Assembly: GCA_963678675.1 (NCBI GenBank)
Contig: OY783198.1
Location: 5,461,001 to 5,525,000, forward strand
Direction of reading: 5' to 3'
Length of the DNA: 64,000 bases
Source: Xiphydria camelus
Taxonomy: Eukaryota > Arthropoda > Insecta > Hymenoptera > Xiphydriidae
In this document: positions 1-11,787 of the stretch, piece by piece
Numbering within the stretch: position 1 is the stretch's first letter
Layout: each line of letters begins with the position of its first letter
Translations under genes and position numbers: made by a program
The notes under the pieces: model-generated
What the model saw: only the letters and a program-made list of their open reading frames with translations
What the model was told of the DNA's origin: nothing
Database searches by the model: none

Positions 1-38
1 TGACGACCCGTCAATTCATACCGATAATGTCTTTACGA

Positions 39-1607
39 TCAAGCCAGAGACAGAGTTGGACTCGTATCCAAATCTATATTGTTGACTTTCAATTCTTTTC
101 TAAATATCTCTAGCTCCATAGACGATATTCCTAGCCAGCTTTCTAACTCGGACAGCCTCCTCAAATTTTCGCAATTCTGCATCAACAATTTCACTGTCTT
201 CATCGACAAATCGTCGCTATACAGGATCTTAAGTTCCTCCAGCTTTTTCATAGGATTCTGTAACAAGATACGTTCCATCGTTCTATCCCCGATACCAGTC
301 GACGAACTCAACTGGATGAACTTAATATTCGTGCAGTGTGAGAGGAGGAATTCCAGGTGCATGGTCGCGCAATCGGCAACGCACTTGACGCGTTCCAAGA
401 CTTTGAAAGGAGATACAGAAAGCTTCGGAGTAAACCCGGAGGAGTGCTCGAGGAATTCGCAATTGCAGAGTACTAGATTCTTAATCTTCGGGCAAAATTG
501 ACTTATGCACATCAAGGCGTTCAGGTCGATCTCGTCGACGTGCTCCAAATGCAAGCTCGTAATTTTGTCGCCTTGAAGCTTCAAAAGCATTTTCACCCGG
601 TCAGCAAAGAAATCGCACGAGAGCAACTTCAATTCTGTGAGATTTTGCAGGGAGGCTAAAATTGTGAGATCGGCTATCCTCTCGTCGTGCAACATCGAGA
701 GCTTCGTGATATATGGACACATTTCGACCAGAAGATACGAATGCAGCGTCGTCACGTCACGACTTTCGAACGCTTTCAAATGGAAGGGCTTATTGAAGTT
801 TCCCCCGCCGCGAATGTGCTCGAGAACGTAACCGAATTCATCGCACCTGCCTATGTCTTCTAAACGCGAATGACCTAGCAACAATTCCGCGTATCCGGCT
901 ATCGTGACCGACGTTCTGTACAATTTGATTTCGCGCAACTGCCAGCACTTGAGCAAGACCGTTATGCTGCGATCCGTTACGGATCTGGACGCCGTGACGT
1001 CCAACTTTTGAAGGTTCGGACAATGCTGCGCTACGGCGGCTATGATGCAGTCCGTGCAGTCGAAGCAGAGAGTAAAGGATATCAAGTTCGGCATCGCAGG
1101 TACTCCGCCGGTGATGATTTTTTCTATGTCGGAGGTTTGCCACCCGGCCGAACCCGATCCCAAATCCAACACTTCCAAACCGGTCATGTTGTGTAAATTT
1201 TTGTACAAAACGTGCCTCATGATTTTCGGCCAAAGGGTGAAGTCGATCGATCGCAAGTTCGAGCCGATCGCAACTTCCGTTAAATTAACGACTACGTTCA
1301 TTTCTGATAAAAATGACGAGACTGGTGTATAGTGATTATATGTATTCTTGGTTTCGTTGATAAGATTTAAAACGGCTTTTAGCGCCTCCACAGCCATCCT
1401 GTCGTACAGATGCCAGGGGACGCTAGAGCTCAGCTGTTGCTTCAGCCATTGCAACCACATTTGCAGGGTCTTCAGGCCGTGATGCGGGTCGGTTTGCGAG
1501 ATCGTGCAAATCGGCTGAATCATTCGCTTGCCGATGACAATCACGAATTCGCCTACCGACCGCAGAGCCAGCTCCTCCAGAGTGGGTACTCGATGTATCC
1601 TGGGCAT
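39..1607 (-). CDS. Leucine-rich-repeat protein, intronless, 522 aa
   Basis: One uninterrupted frame of 522 codons starting at an ATG in good context (AACC before ATG). From about residue 105 to the end it shows irregular leucine-rich repeats of the LxxLxL / CPNLQKL / CPKIKNLVL type, like the cysteine-containing repeats of F-box/LRR (AMN1/FBXL) proteins, which usually bind protein partners. I do not recognise an F-box at the N-terminus (residues 1-60), so an SCF adaptor role is only a possibility. There is no signal peptide or membrane segment. The start lies 18 nt beyond the stop codon of the upstream gene on the same strand, so both may share one transcript. Lack of introns is unusual here. 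The LRR fold call is firm; the specific function is unknown. Confidence 0.8.
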   Translation of the reverse strand: MPRIHRVPTLEELALRSVGEFVIVIGKRMIQPICTISQTDPHHGLKTLQMWLQWLKQQLSSSVPWHLYDRMAVEALKAVLNLINETKNTYNHYTPVSSFLSEMNVVVNLTEVAIGSNLRSIDFTLWPKIMRHVLYKNLHNMTGLEVLDLGSGSAGWQTSDIEKIITGGVPAMPNLISFTLCFDCTDCIIAAVAQHCPNLQKLDVTASRSVTDRSITVLLKCWQLREIKLYRTSVTIAGYAELLLGHSRLEDIGRCDEFGYVLEHIRGGGNFNKPFHLKAFESRDVTTLHSYLLVEMCPYITKLSMLHDERIADLTILASLQNLTELKLLSCDFFADRVKMLLKLQGDKITSLHLEHVDEIDLNALMCISQFCPKIKNLVLCNCEFLEHSSGFTPKLSVSPFKVLERVKCVADCATMHLEFLLSHCTNIKFIQLSSSTGIGDRTMERILLQNPMKKLEELKILYSDDLSMKTVKLLMQNCENLRRLSELESWLGISSMELEIFRKELKVNNIDLDTSPTLSLA

Positions 1608-1625
1608 GGTTCTCTTTTCTGTTTA

Positions 1626-2599
1626 CTAAGTTTCTCCCGGCGACTTACCGTAGCGCGATTCGACTGTACGAGCAAAGAAGGATGGTTTCCCCTCTAACCC
1701 GAGTTTTTGGAAGTCTTCTCGCACTAGAGAGAGGATCAAGTGACCGGACGGGACGATGGCGACTGAGTTTTCAAGGTCGATTTTACAGTCTACAGCGAGA
1801 AGACTTATTTCTCCTGGAACAGAGCGACGTAGATGTACGATTAAATTCGTGATATTCGTAAATGCTCACGGACGTTTCCTTATATTATGTATTTTACAGT
1901 AAGACTGTATGCATCCAGAAAATGCGCGAATTGGCAGTACGCATAGTTATAAGATTAAAACATTGGCACAAATCCATGTGACTTGTATTTTACACAATTG
2001 CAAGTCTGTACAAGGACTTATGGATTGGAAAATCGTAAAATACAAACTACACAAGAAGATAAGGGATAACGATACATTGGAGTGATCAAATAAAAGTACC
2101 ACTGTTTGAGATTTCAAACGAGCTGTAATCCTGTTATGGGAGAGGTGGAGTCAGATGAAAACTGACGTAAATATAAGTTGTCATGGAATTATTTTAAAAG
2201 AGACAGTGTAAATGTTTACCTTTTTTGACAAAGCCCTCTACAAACTCCTTGCACACCAGTTCACACGCCGGTAGACCTTCGACACGATAGTAGTCGCTAT
2301 CTACTTCGAGGCTATCCTTCAAATTCTCTGGGACACTGACGGTGTCGGGGAGCACCACGGATACCTGGCATCAGTCCAAGAAAAGCACAAAATTACGTAA
2401 AAACGCTTGAAAACATAACCTTTGCCTCAAGAACGCACAGCACGTTCTACGTTTTAATGTCCACGATGACACTTACCGAATGGTTGAAGTAATGCGTCTT
2501 AATCGCGGCTGGCGTGTTCTTTGTTTGATAATTGGCGTGCTCGACCTTGAAGTAATGCTGGGGAGCCTTGAAATCCCACACCTCCGGGCACAGCATTTC
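1626..2599 (-). CDS. Unidentified conserved-looking small protein, three exons, 5' end uncertain
   Basis: Rebuilt from exons 2599-2477, 2364-2220 and 1723-1626, joined in phase with good splice sites (TTCG|GTAAGT, CCAG|GTATCC, AAAG|GTAAAC, CTCTAG|TGCGAG). Taking the ATG at 2596 gives about 120 residues, starting MLCPEVWDFKAPQHYFKVEH and ending SFFARTVESRYGKSPGET. An acceptor (CACAG) sits just before the first exon, so a further 5' exon may exist; the peptide MFPSREIAQLARLGSAVH encoded near 2.7 kb is in a compatible phase but has only a weak donor. No transmembrane segment or familiar domain is visible and I cannot name the family. The stop (TAG) is 18 nt upstream of the LRR gene start and in the same reading phase. 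Confidence 0.6.
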
Positions 2600-3339
2600 C
2601 TGTGATATCAATTAAATCGATGAAGTTTTCACCAATGTGCGAGAAAACTCCTCAGGCTCCTCAGTTATTGACATGAACAGCTGAGCCGAGCCGCGCCAGC
2701 TGGGCTATCTCTCGCGAAGGAAACATCTTGCGAGGGGAGCACACGTGCATTCGAAGGGTGTTATTACCACGCCAACACGTTGGATCGATAATCCTTTCTC
2801 TCGGACGGTATAAATACGAGCAGCCTTTGCAGAATAAAATTCCCGTGACGTTGGAAAATTACACTAAAAACGACTCCGAAGAGGTCCTCTAATAACGCAT
2901 GCCTGCACGTCAATGGAACGAATCCATGCGACTGTATTTTTTCCCCCGTGATAGGCCATTCTTCGTGAATTCCGATTTGATCTGCGAGAGAATTTAAGAA
3001 ACAACATTATTCTACCCTTTATTTTTTTGCAATTTTTTAAACTTCCAAAAGTGTTTTGCAACGCTTTCGAACTCATCTACAGTCATTTATGTTTCTTGGG
3101 TCACCGAATACGTGCAGTGACGTCTGGAGCACGATCAGCTGTTTCGGAACGCATTATCGTTTTTCTCTGTAAGAAAGATGTCAATGTTAATTTCATCATA
3201 CGATAAGGCACTCTGTGTTTAGCCTCAATAATCAAACATTTCGCGACGTGCAAGTGCAGGTGCATTAATTGCCATACACGCGTCACAAGGAGAGGAAGGA
3301 TACGTTTTCCTAAACTGAAGAAGACAAGCTGTCAGAAGA
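2600..3339. other. Divergent intergenic region
   Basis: About 740 bp separate the unidentified small gene (-) from ODR4 (+). It should hold the promoters of both. A missing first exon of the small gene may also lie here. No TATA arrangement or repeat that I would trust is visible. Confidence 0.5.
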
Positions 3340-5552
3340 ATGGGGCGAACTGTTTATGCGGAGGATATTCTCCTTGCGTATTTGACATCCCTTACGGAAC
3401 AAGATGAATACGCTATCGGACTGATATTGGGACAGGTTCGAATTTTGTATGTTTCAATTTTTTTCATCGTCTTCTCACGCTTTTTTCTTCATTGCGTTTA
3501 ATACCTATACACGGCAACCAGCTGTTTGTAAGATTTGCACGTTAACGCGCTCCAAAATAAATTATCGCTGGTCGAGATACGTGAAAAAGATCGTAAAATA
3601 CATTTTTTTCATTCTCCAAGCCAAAGAATTCTCTATAGTTTCATGCTCGTCATGCTGCATCGAGCTTAGAAATCGACGAGTCCTGTAATGGACACTACCA
3701 ACAGGAATATCATGGATACCTTCAAATTAATTATAGGCACGGCTTGTTTAATTTTAGAGTACGCAGGAGAAAGATTATGTCGTACATCTGGCGAAGACAC
3801 CACCTCCGGCTAATAAAGATGTCATCGAGGAGACGATAATAAGCTCTTCGACAAATGTTCAGGCCGAAGCTGTTCCTAAATATATCAGAAAGGTTCAGGA
3901 TATTCCAGAAACTTGGGTAGCAGACCATGCGAAACACGTGAGCTTTTTTTAATCGATAAATCGATACTCTTAATACGATTATTTTATATCCTCTCTTCTT
4001 ATAAGGTTACTAGAATGTTACCTGGTGGAATGTGGGTGATAGGAATATTCATCATTGGTCCTGAAGATAGTCTGAGCAATAACAATTCTGTACAAAAGCT
4101 CAAGACCGTCGTGATGGCTATATGCAAAAATCTCTCCTCAAATAAGTACTTGTATGGCATTAACGGTCAAGAGAGCCTCATATTGAGTTTTAACAGTATT
4201 TCAAAGAAGTAAGTTAGCCTGAGTATATCACAAGGTAGAAACTCCGGACGAACTGTATTCTCTTTTATTTCAATGCAACTTATTTGTCAGATTCACATGT
4301 AAATCTCTGGAGATTAGTTCCGGTGGAATGTTGAGACCCGCCAATTGGAAATTCCAAGCAAAAGCTACAAAGTGGCATCAACTGGAGGCGTGGGTAGACT
4401 TTGATCAATTATTTCCCATAGAGGTGGATAAGACTCCGGAAACATTAAAGAAACAGCTTCAGGTAATGAACAGTGCGGTCACGGCTATCGACAACACGAT
4501 TACAAAAGGTTGAATGACAGAATTAACATTAATTACATGTCTGAACATTTATAAAGGATGTTCTGAAAACCATATCCGAAATGGTGGACACGGCTGTAGT
4601 GGCGATCGAAGGAGAAGTTAGATCTCCAGATGATTCCGTTGAGATTGTTGGTAAAAAGAAGAAAGATAGAAAAGAAATGAAGAGTAACGTAGAATCCAAT
4701 TCGCCTGACAAGATTCTTCAAGTTGATTTGTACATTCCCTGCGTGAGTATTATGGAAATTACGCACGTTCTGATATTCTGGTAGCTTCAGAATAAACTCG
4801 CCCATTTTCGACAGTCAAAAAATGTCAGCACCAACGTCGAGACGATATCCTGCAGCGCGACAATGCGGCTGGTCGGACAATTGGTCAGCAGGACGTTCGT
4901 ACATCAGAAAGCAAGTGTCCAAGAAGCTACACTCGCCGTTAAACAGGACATCGTAAGATCGCTTGCGAGTAGATTGGAAATGCATTGGGACAGTTTGATC
5001 GAGGAGGAGAACGGATCGCCCGAAGGTGAGACGTACTTACGAATCTCGATTCCGAGAGAGCCCGAATGTGGCAGGGGTTGTGATGTCACGAGATGACTGC
5101 ATTTTGCGTTTGCGTTTCGATTCAGAAAATGTCACGTTACACGAGCCGCCAAGAAGAGTGCTCGTAGCATTACCGCAAAGCAGAGTAACATTGTCCGACT
5201 ACTTGTTTCCCGGGGAAGGACCGCAAGAGGCTCTAGTTTCATTGCAAGAGCTTTTAGACCTGGAAGTTCAAGAGAGCAGCGTTGAAAAGGAGCTCGAACT
5301 CCAAGTTGGTGAGTTCGAACGTCGACGTTTCTCTCAAGTATCACGCGTCGCGGCAAAAAACAAGATCGTTAGTGACCCGAAATTTGTTGAACAGATCCCT
5401 CGGAATTCTACTGTCAAAATGACGTAGACACGGTACCCGTGGATCATACTATGGATCAAGCAGAAAACCGTCAGTTCGCTGTATATATAACTGGTCTGGG
5501 CGTTGCATTTCTCATACTTATCGCTGCACTCGTCATGAACCAGCTGTATTGA
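3340..5552 (+). CDS. Odr4: ODR4 homologue (ER membrane protein for GPCR biogenesis), 462 aa
   Basis: Exons 3340-3435, 3758-3937, 4006-4208, 4291-4462, 4557-4742, 4815-5025, 5126-5308 and 5395-5552 give a phase-consistent frame of 462 residues. The N-terminus MGRTVYAEDILLAYLTSL, the YVVHLAKTPPP stretch and the LPGGMWVIGIFIIGPED segment match the ODR-4 family. The protein ends with a single hydrophobic anchor (VYITGLGVAFLILIAALVMN) and only a few residues after it, as expected for a tail-anchored family member. ODR-4 works with the UFSP2-type protease ODR-8 in the ER to promote folding and ciliary delivery of some GPCRs (family knowledge). For exon 4 I chose CAG|GTAATG at 4462 over reading on to 4508 because only this keeps phase with exon 5. 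Convergent with the palmitoyltransferase gene. Confidence 0.9.
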
Positions 5553-5606
5553 GCTTGAAACACAAGCGTAATCATTCATATTTATATACACTTTGTCGAG
5601 AGTCCG

Positions 5607-5612
5607 AATAAA
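5607..5612 (+). promoter_or_regulatory. Polyadenylation signal of ODR4
   Basis: AATAAA lies 55 nt after the ODR4 stop codon. A second AATAAA at 5744-5749 could serve as a distal signal. Confidence 0.55.
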
Positions 5613-6577
5613 ATGTGAAACTTCTATATTTGGGTCACAGCATTTATGATTTCAAAATTGGTATGACTATCGTCGCGCGTAATGTGTATTGTAAAATGTT
5701 ACGCTGATGTTTTTAAATGTTACGTGCAAAGACGAACGTTCGGAATAAAAAGTGTACGTTCTTTATTCAAGCAATGAGTCGATATTGGCTTTTTTCTTCC
5801 TTACGAATTTTGATCAAAAAAAAGGTACGTCATTCAGGCTTTACAGAAATGTCAAGAAAGAAGAAAATGAAAACTTGATGAAAAATAATCCTCGAACTGC
5901 AAAGGTATAATTGTGTTCGTTACTCTTTCAACTTTCATTATATTATAATCATCTTATTGCAATAATAATATTATTCTATATACGATATATACATACAGAG
6001 TCATATACACAACTTATGTACAGAAGAACAACTTTCCATCTTTATCATTCCAACGATCTGACGAATTATAATTATAACGTAATTATATTTATAATAACAA
6101 TCTTTCGGTGCTTAAACATACGAATAATATCTATATCATTGTATCGTCAAACGGATAGCGGCATGCGACCTTGGTACAAAAATTATTCATAGAACAGGCA
6201 GTGGTATAATTATATGCTTAAAAAATCTTCCCTGCAATTTCTCTCACTCTCTCTTTCTCTCTTTCTTTTTATGTTTCATCGATTCACCAGTCCCTCCGCA
6301 TGTACGTAACATTATTTCCAAATGGTTTACATAAAATCCACTGTAAGCTCCTTCTATATACAAAATTCCCTTTACACTGTACATATCAATTATAAGACAA
6401 AAAATGCACTCCTGACCATGATCACACTTTCAACATTAAAGGGGCAATGCAGTCGATTTCTCTTTCTCGACGAATTTGCAATTTCAACCCACTACACCGT
6501 TATAGGTACACATTACATAACTCCGCCAATGACTGCAATTCGTTAATCTTACTAATACTCACTATTTAACACAGTCT
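5613..6577. other. Convergent intergenic / 3' UTR region
   Basis: AT-rich DNA between the 3' ends of ODR4 (+) and the palmitoyltransferase (-). It contains a pyrimidine-rich CT tract near 6240-6270 and otherwise nothing that looks coding. Part of it is probably the 3' UTR of the palmitoyltransferase. Confidence 0.5.
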
Positions 6578-9500
6578 TCAGACTGCTCCCATTTTTATGA
6601 GACCAGCTTGACTGCCTCTACCGACACTGGCATCCTCTAAAGAGTCTAAATCTAACGCCGATTCTATCATAGTGGTGTCTTGCAACAACCGAAGCCGAGA
6701 TGCGGATAAAGGCGTCGTCACAACCACTGGTGGTACGGACGTGGTATCCAAGTGAGAAGATATAACAGTTTGGCGGGGTGGCAGCGGTGCTATTTCATCG
6801 ATATCAATCGGTGCTATGTTGAGTGACGCCAATGGTACCTCGTTGGCAACAAGTTGGCTCACGCTATTTGTAGTGCTACCTAAAAAGAAATTTCCAATAG
6901 GGGAACAGGTTGTTTAGTGAGGTAGATCAAACATTCCTTTGCGTCGCTATAATCGTTTGTAGTCCGTATCAGGCATAGGGGAAAAAGTTCATGTCGAGTG
7001 TTAAGTTACCGCGAGAAAAAGATTCTCGATTTTCGATGCACTAGGACGAAGCGTGTGTCATTATTCGATTTTTTTTTTCAAAACGTATAATGCCTGATAT
7101 GGATTTACTTTTTTACAAATGCACAAATGTACACGGAAGATGTGTACGTACACTCATTTAAACTTGATATTCAAGACTCCGTATCGACGGTAAATTAGTC
7201 ACAAACCAAAAGCCTTTAGACTTGCAAAAGACATTGCATAAAACGGATAACAGATTATTGAGGACAGCCAAAAAACGAAATTCATAATTTCTCGTAGTTA
7301 ATAATCTAATTAAATTAAATACACCCACATTATTAGAAGAATATACAATTTGGGATGCTTGAAGTGTAAGAAAATAAACTTACCAAACGGTATGCACTGA
7401 GCCCTCGATTACAGGACGTAATTAGGAACAACAAAGAAATATCGTTTATTGAATTATCATATTGGCGTCGCCTAAGTACTAAGTCGCTTAGTGTAGACGC
7501 GTATGAATTAATACTTGAGGTGGACGTATATGTATATACACACGAAAACATTATGAACACATTAAAAGAACTTGTGGTTCCTATAATATATATGGAAACT
7601 GATCCATTTCTGCTGTACTCCCTCAAGAGCATTCATTTTATAGTTCCATGTGTGCTATTCCTATAATTTCTATACAATAGCATAAATTGCATCTAGGAAG
7701 ATTGGTGAATTAAGACATTTTTCCAACTGGCCTACTTCAAATTATCTACGGATAAAAGTCGACATGATTGACTATGAAATATACTGAAATGAATTATACT
7801 ATACCGTCACGAATGCGGTTTCTAGTCAGTCCTATCAATTTCCATTAAGGTAATTATAAATAAGGAATTCCAGCTGTAACACTGATAACAAGACGCTTGC
7901 CTCCAGAGCAGGACGTAGTATCAAAGCATTACAGCTGTACCTATACATTCAGTGCAACATCAATAACGTTTTAGCCACTGAAAGGGGCAGCGTGAATAGG
8001 ATCGCCATAGTACGGTAAAAATGTCGCTAAGTAAAGCTTCCTGTATTAAATCTTCTCCGCTAATTAAACCGAATTATTTCCAATAATTTATCGACCTTCC
8101 CTTTGAGAAAAATGGAAGATCTAGAGAAGTTGTGAATTAGCAAAGAGAAACTTTCCTAAACAGTTTAGTTAACAGAGGGAAACAACGACATTTTCTGGGA
8201 CGACAATCAAAAAGACTCCACTGTATGCGCATGCATACAAGCATATATTGAATTAAATCATCAACACATTATCAATCAAGCTCCACACGAGCATATTTTC
8301 CGCCATCCCAAAATAAATAGATCTATTATTCTCTTAAATCGTACGTTCCACAAGAAAAATACTTCTTTTCATCCTACTATTACGAGCTAAAAAGCTTATA
8401 TTTTGTCAACTATTCGAGGATTTCTCATCCAAGCACCGATGAGTCAAATATAATCGAAATATCTAATCTACTCCTAATCGTACCATAGAAAAATGCTTGG
8501 ATTTTGTCAAGATCTTAGCTGATTATAGCATTGTACAAAGAGGGGACGAGTCGGAATGAAAAATGGGACCGCAGAAACAGAGTCTCGGTTGACTCATCAT
8601 ATACATTTCCGAGCTCAAGACTGCCTATGATAACAGAGTACAATGATTGACATTTAACGCAAAGATTCCCCAACAATATGCAATCTTGATATTCGTTAAA
8701 TGTCATCATTGTCGCTCATCGAACTCATTATGAAGCGTTTATTCAAGAGATCGTCCTCCGTATTCTCGCTCGGACAGAGGAAAGAATCGTTGAAAGAAAA
8801 ATCGCCGGATAACGGCCCCGAACCAAATCTATTAACTACGAAGCCAATCGCAGTTTGCCCGATGATCGGTATGCCACCCGCACCTAAGATTTTTGCCGGC
8901 AATATATTCTTCGGTATCGGATACTTCATGCCGCGATCGGTGCATCTGAGATTATTATACTTGAGACTATACTGAGAATGCGAAATCCGCAAGGGATCTT
9001 CGGAGCATCGTTGGGGAAATTTTTGAAGATCCGTGTAAACCCTCTGTTCTTCGCGTTTATATCTTAACGGATCCTCGGAGTATCTTTGAGGATACTTTTG
9101 AAGGTCTACAGGGTACTTCTGATCCTCTACGTATCGATCGTATATTAAATTATTATCCGCGCACCTATGATACTCCTCTACGCACTTTTGAGGGTACTTG
9201 TGAAAATTCTCCTCGCATCTGTACTGGGGATATTTCGAAAAGTCCGCATTGAATCGCGCGTCAATTTCGCTGTATTTTCCGCGTTTAAAACTTTCTTCGG
9301 AGCAACGCCTCCCGGGGTGGTGCGGTACGTAAGTCTCGTTAACAAAATGTTGGGGATACTTTGGAAGATCGTCGGGATAATGTGCGGGGTGTCTCAAAAA
9401 TGGCAACTCACCGTTGATTGATTCTATACGCGGCGTGTGCTGTCCCGCGTCGAGATTATTCAAAGAGCCGGTAATATCGCTGCTTGGATTCGTCGAGGCA

Positions 9501-11787
9501 CCCGTTCCGTTCGACTGAAAGAATACATTACGTTGGTATCAATAGCAGTCGAGAACAAAGGCAATTGTTCACCTTGTTCTAATCTCTCTGCAAAGGAAGC
9601 ACTGTTAATTACCTGAGGCTGTACAATCTTTACAGTGCCGTACGTTTTATTGTTCGTGATGATACTGTCATCTCCAACTCTCTCCTGTTCAGCCCTGTAC
9701 TCAGGCGTTACGACGCCTCTGCGATCTGGAAAGAAGAAGAAGCAGCGTTCGCAATGAAATCACCATGATCGCCCGTCTCGTTTGTAATGTTAACAGACTT
9801 GTTCGACTCATCTCAAGTAACGGTTAAGGAAATTACCAATGAGGCTCGGCGGTGCAGGTCCGCACAAGACATAAAAACAGTTCCCGCACACATTCCCGTG
9901 GCTGTAAGGATTAAAACTCTCCTGTCCTCTTTTACTCGTAAACGATCCTTTTATCTGCAAACGAAGACACCGTCAGAATCGGCTCGTAAATGGTATTGCT
10001 CGAGTAGTTTGAGAAGCTTACATCTTCATTCGTAGTTTGATTGCTCGTCGTTAAGTACGTATGAAAACCTGCGAGTCCTAAGATACTCCAAACGGAAAAA
10101 AAGCATACAACGCCTACCACTACGCTGCCTGGAGATAATCTTACAGCTTCTAGGAACGCTCTGTCCTCTCTCGTTACTACAATCGATGAGTACGCAGATT
10201 AGAGACGAGTCATTAATTTTCGGTTCCACTACGAAATACTTACGCATTATAAGATGTGTGATAGCGCACGCGAATATGAACACACATAGGAATGCCAATG
10301 ATATGATAAACGCGTAAAAGTATCTATAATTTCTTCTTCCGACGCAATTTCCGACCCACGGGCAATGATGGTCGAATCGCTCTGAAAAATCATTTCAAAC
10401 GACGAATATAAACTGATCTACAGTATGTGGCTTTGTGCCTGACGCTTATGAAGCATATTTTACGGATCTTCATCGATATTCGATCGATTGAGTTGCTGTC
10501 TCGCTTCGTTGCAACATCATTTTCCGTTTTGCACTTACCTACACAATTGTCACATAGACTACAATGAGACGCCCTAGGTGGTCTAAATATTTTACACGTA
10601 AAGCAATATTTTAACTTGACTGGTTGTCCTCTGACCAGGACCTCTTTAGTGCGTGGTGGAGGCCTGTATGTTGGGAAGTTGCCGTTATTTGGCACTTCTG
10701 CAATAATGGTATGCAAAATGTGTAATTTGAATAAAAATTCTTCGGATTCTTGTCATAGTTATATGTGGCTAATTGACGATACAATCATTTTTTTTAACAG
10801 AAATGCTATTGTACTGCATTACGAATTATCATATCAATAATGTACCAAAGATCAATAAATCGTGTAGAAAATTATAAGAGCGTGATTTGGGGCAGAAAAA
10901 TACATTTTCAAGGATACATGTACGATTTCATTGTTGACAGAATTCTGAAAATACATTATTCCTTTATCACAATTCAAGATATGAAGATACTATACGACTA
11001 AATTATCTTGTTTAATCAGCCATAGGTTTGGCATTGATAACACATTGATGGCACTCTACTGATACACGATTTCAGGTCATTAACTGCTCTCCATGTTACG
11101 AAATTGCTCTTGATATCGCAATTTATGGACACGTTACTTTGGTAAAACGACGTTAAACGGATGAAAATCAATTATCTGAATTACAGATAGACAAAATGCC
11201 ATGGACGAATCAGAGGCGACCCTGACAACCACGGTTATCCTTTATTACCAAGGTCGCTTTCTAAACCTTTGCCCAATCTAGCGAGCATTGCTTAACCCAT
11301 TTTCAAGTGTTATTGAAACCAATTTTCCCCTTGATTAAACTTACTCACCGATTTGTTTCTCTATATAAGCGGCTTCGTCGGGTGTTGCTCTTGGAATAAC
11401 TCCAGGATCACTGAAACTCGTCCTAAATAGTGCGGACATCACGAATATGAAGAGCAAGCCACCTATTACCGGTATAGCCGGAGTTATATGTATGGCAAGA
11501 AATGGGCAACTGAAAGAAAAGTTCCGAGGAATTGCCAATTTATCTTTGCAACTCGTAAAATAGACTAAGGGTTATATTTTTAAGGACAGCAAAGAAAATT
11601 AAAGTATTCTTTCCATCGATCGATACGAAGGTCCTTACTCGAAAGCGAAAAATAACCCGCTCGTCCCGGCGATGAGGCAAACTGTCACGTAAAATACACC
11701 AGTCTGAGGTGCCATCATAACTCTGCCGTCGCAACAAAACCGATTCCTACCAGGAAATAGCTCCCACTTTCTGGTGATGTGTGGCAT
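6578..11787 (-). CDS. app: Palmitoyltransferase approximated, ZDHHC9/14/18 type (main isoform 465 aa)
   Basis: Exons 11787-11639, 11509-11349, 10697-10539, 10381-10244, 10176-10022, 9954-9837, 9725-9613, 9514-9412 and 6879-6578 join in phase to 465 residues. The cysteine-rich domain ([18 protein letters not shown]) leads into the catalytic DHHC at about residues 160-163, followed by [13 protein letters not shown]. Four membrane segments flank it, and the TTxE motif (TTNE, about 250-253) follows TM4. The enzyme transfers palmitate to cysteines of membrane proteins at Golgi/plasma membrane; Drosophila app acts on Fat/Dachs in planar polarity and growth (established for the fly gene). The conserved [11 protein letters not shown] stretch supports the ZDHHC14/18 group. 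The last exon ([15 protein letters not shown]...) is joined through a perfect internal donor (ACG|GTGAGT at 9412). A longer isoform is listed separately. Confidence 0.92.
6880..8695 (-). other. Intron / alternative 3' UTR of app
   Basis: AT-rich sequence of about 1.8 kb between the KYPQ stop codon and the last exon of the main isoform. It ends (minus strand) in a clear acceptor, TTCTTTTTAG, at 6880. I see no further coding exon or repeat. Confidence 0.6.
8696..9411 (-). CDS. app: Alternative C-terminal tail of app with KYPQ repeats
   Basis: If the donor at 9412/9411 is not used, the exon that starts at 9514 stays open to a stop at 8696, giving a 603-residue isoform. The extra ~238 residues are Tyr/Pro/Arg/Glu-rich and contain five degenerate repeats built around K-Y/F-P-Q ([52 protein letters not shown]), followed by a hydrophobic [11 protein letters not shown] stretch and an acidic end (SMSDNDDI). 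A frame this long and structured inside an intron is unlikely by chance, so I read it as a retained-intron or alternative terminal exon. No known domain is recognised. Confidence 0.65.

Noticed and set aside
1614..1643. 30-nt intron joining the small gene to the LRR gene
   Set aside because: Ends look canonical but the length is below what insect spliceosomes are known to remove; I kept two genes and recorded the point as a finding.
4463..4508. Extension of ODR4 exon 4 to the donor-like AAAAG|GTTGAA
   Set aside because: It breaks phase with exon 5, whereas CAG|GTAATG at 4462 keeps the full-length frame.
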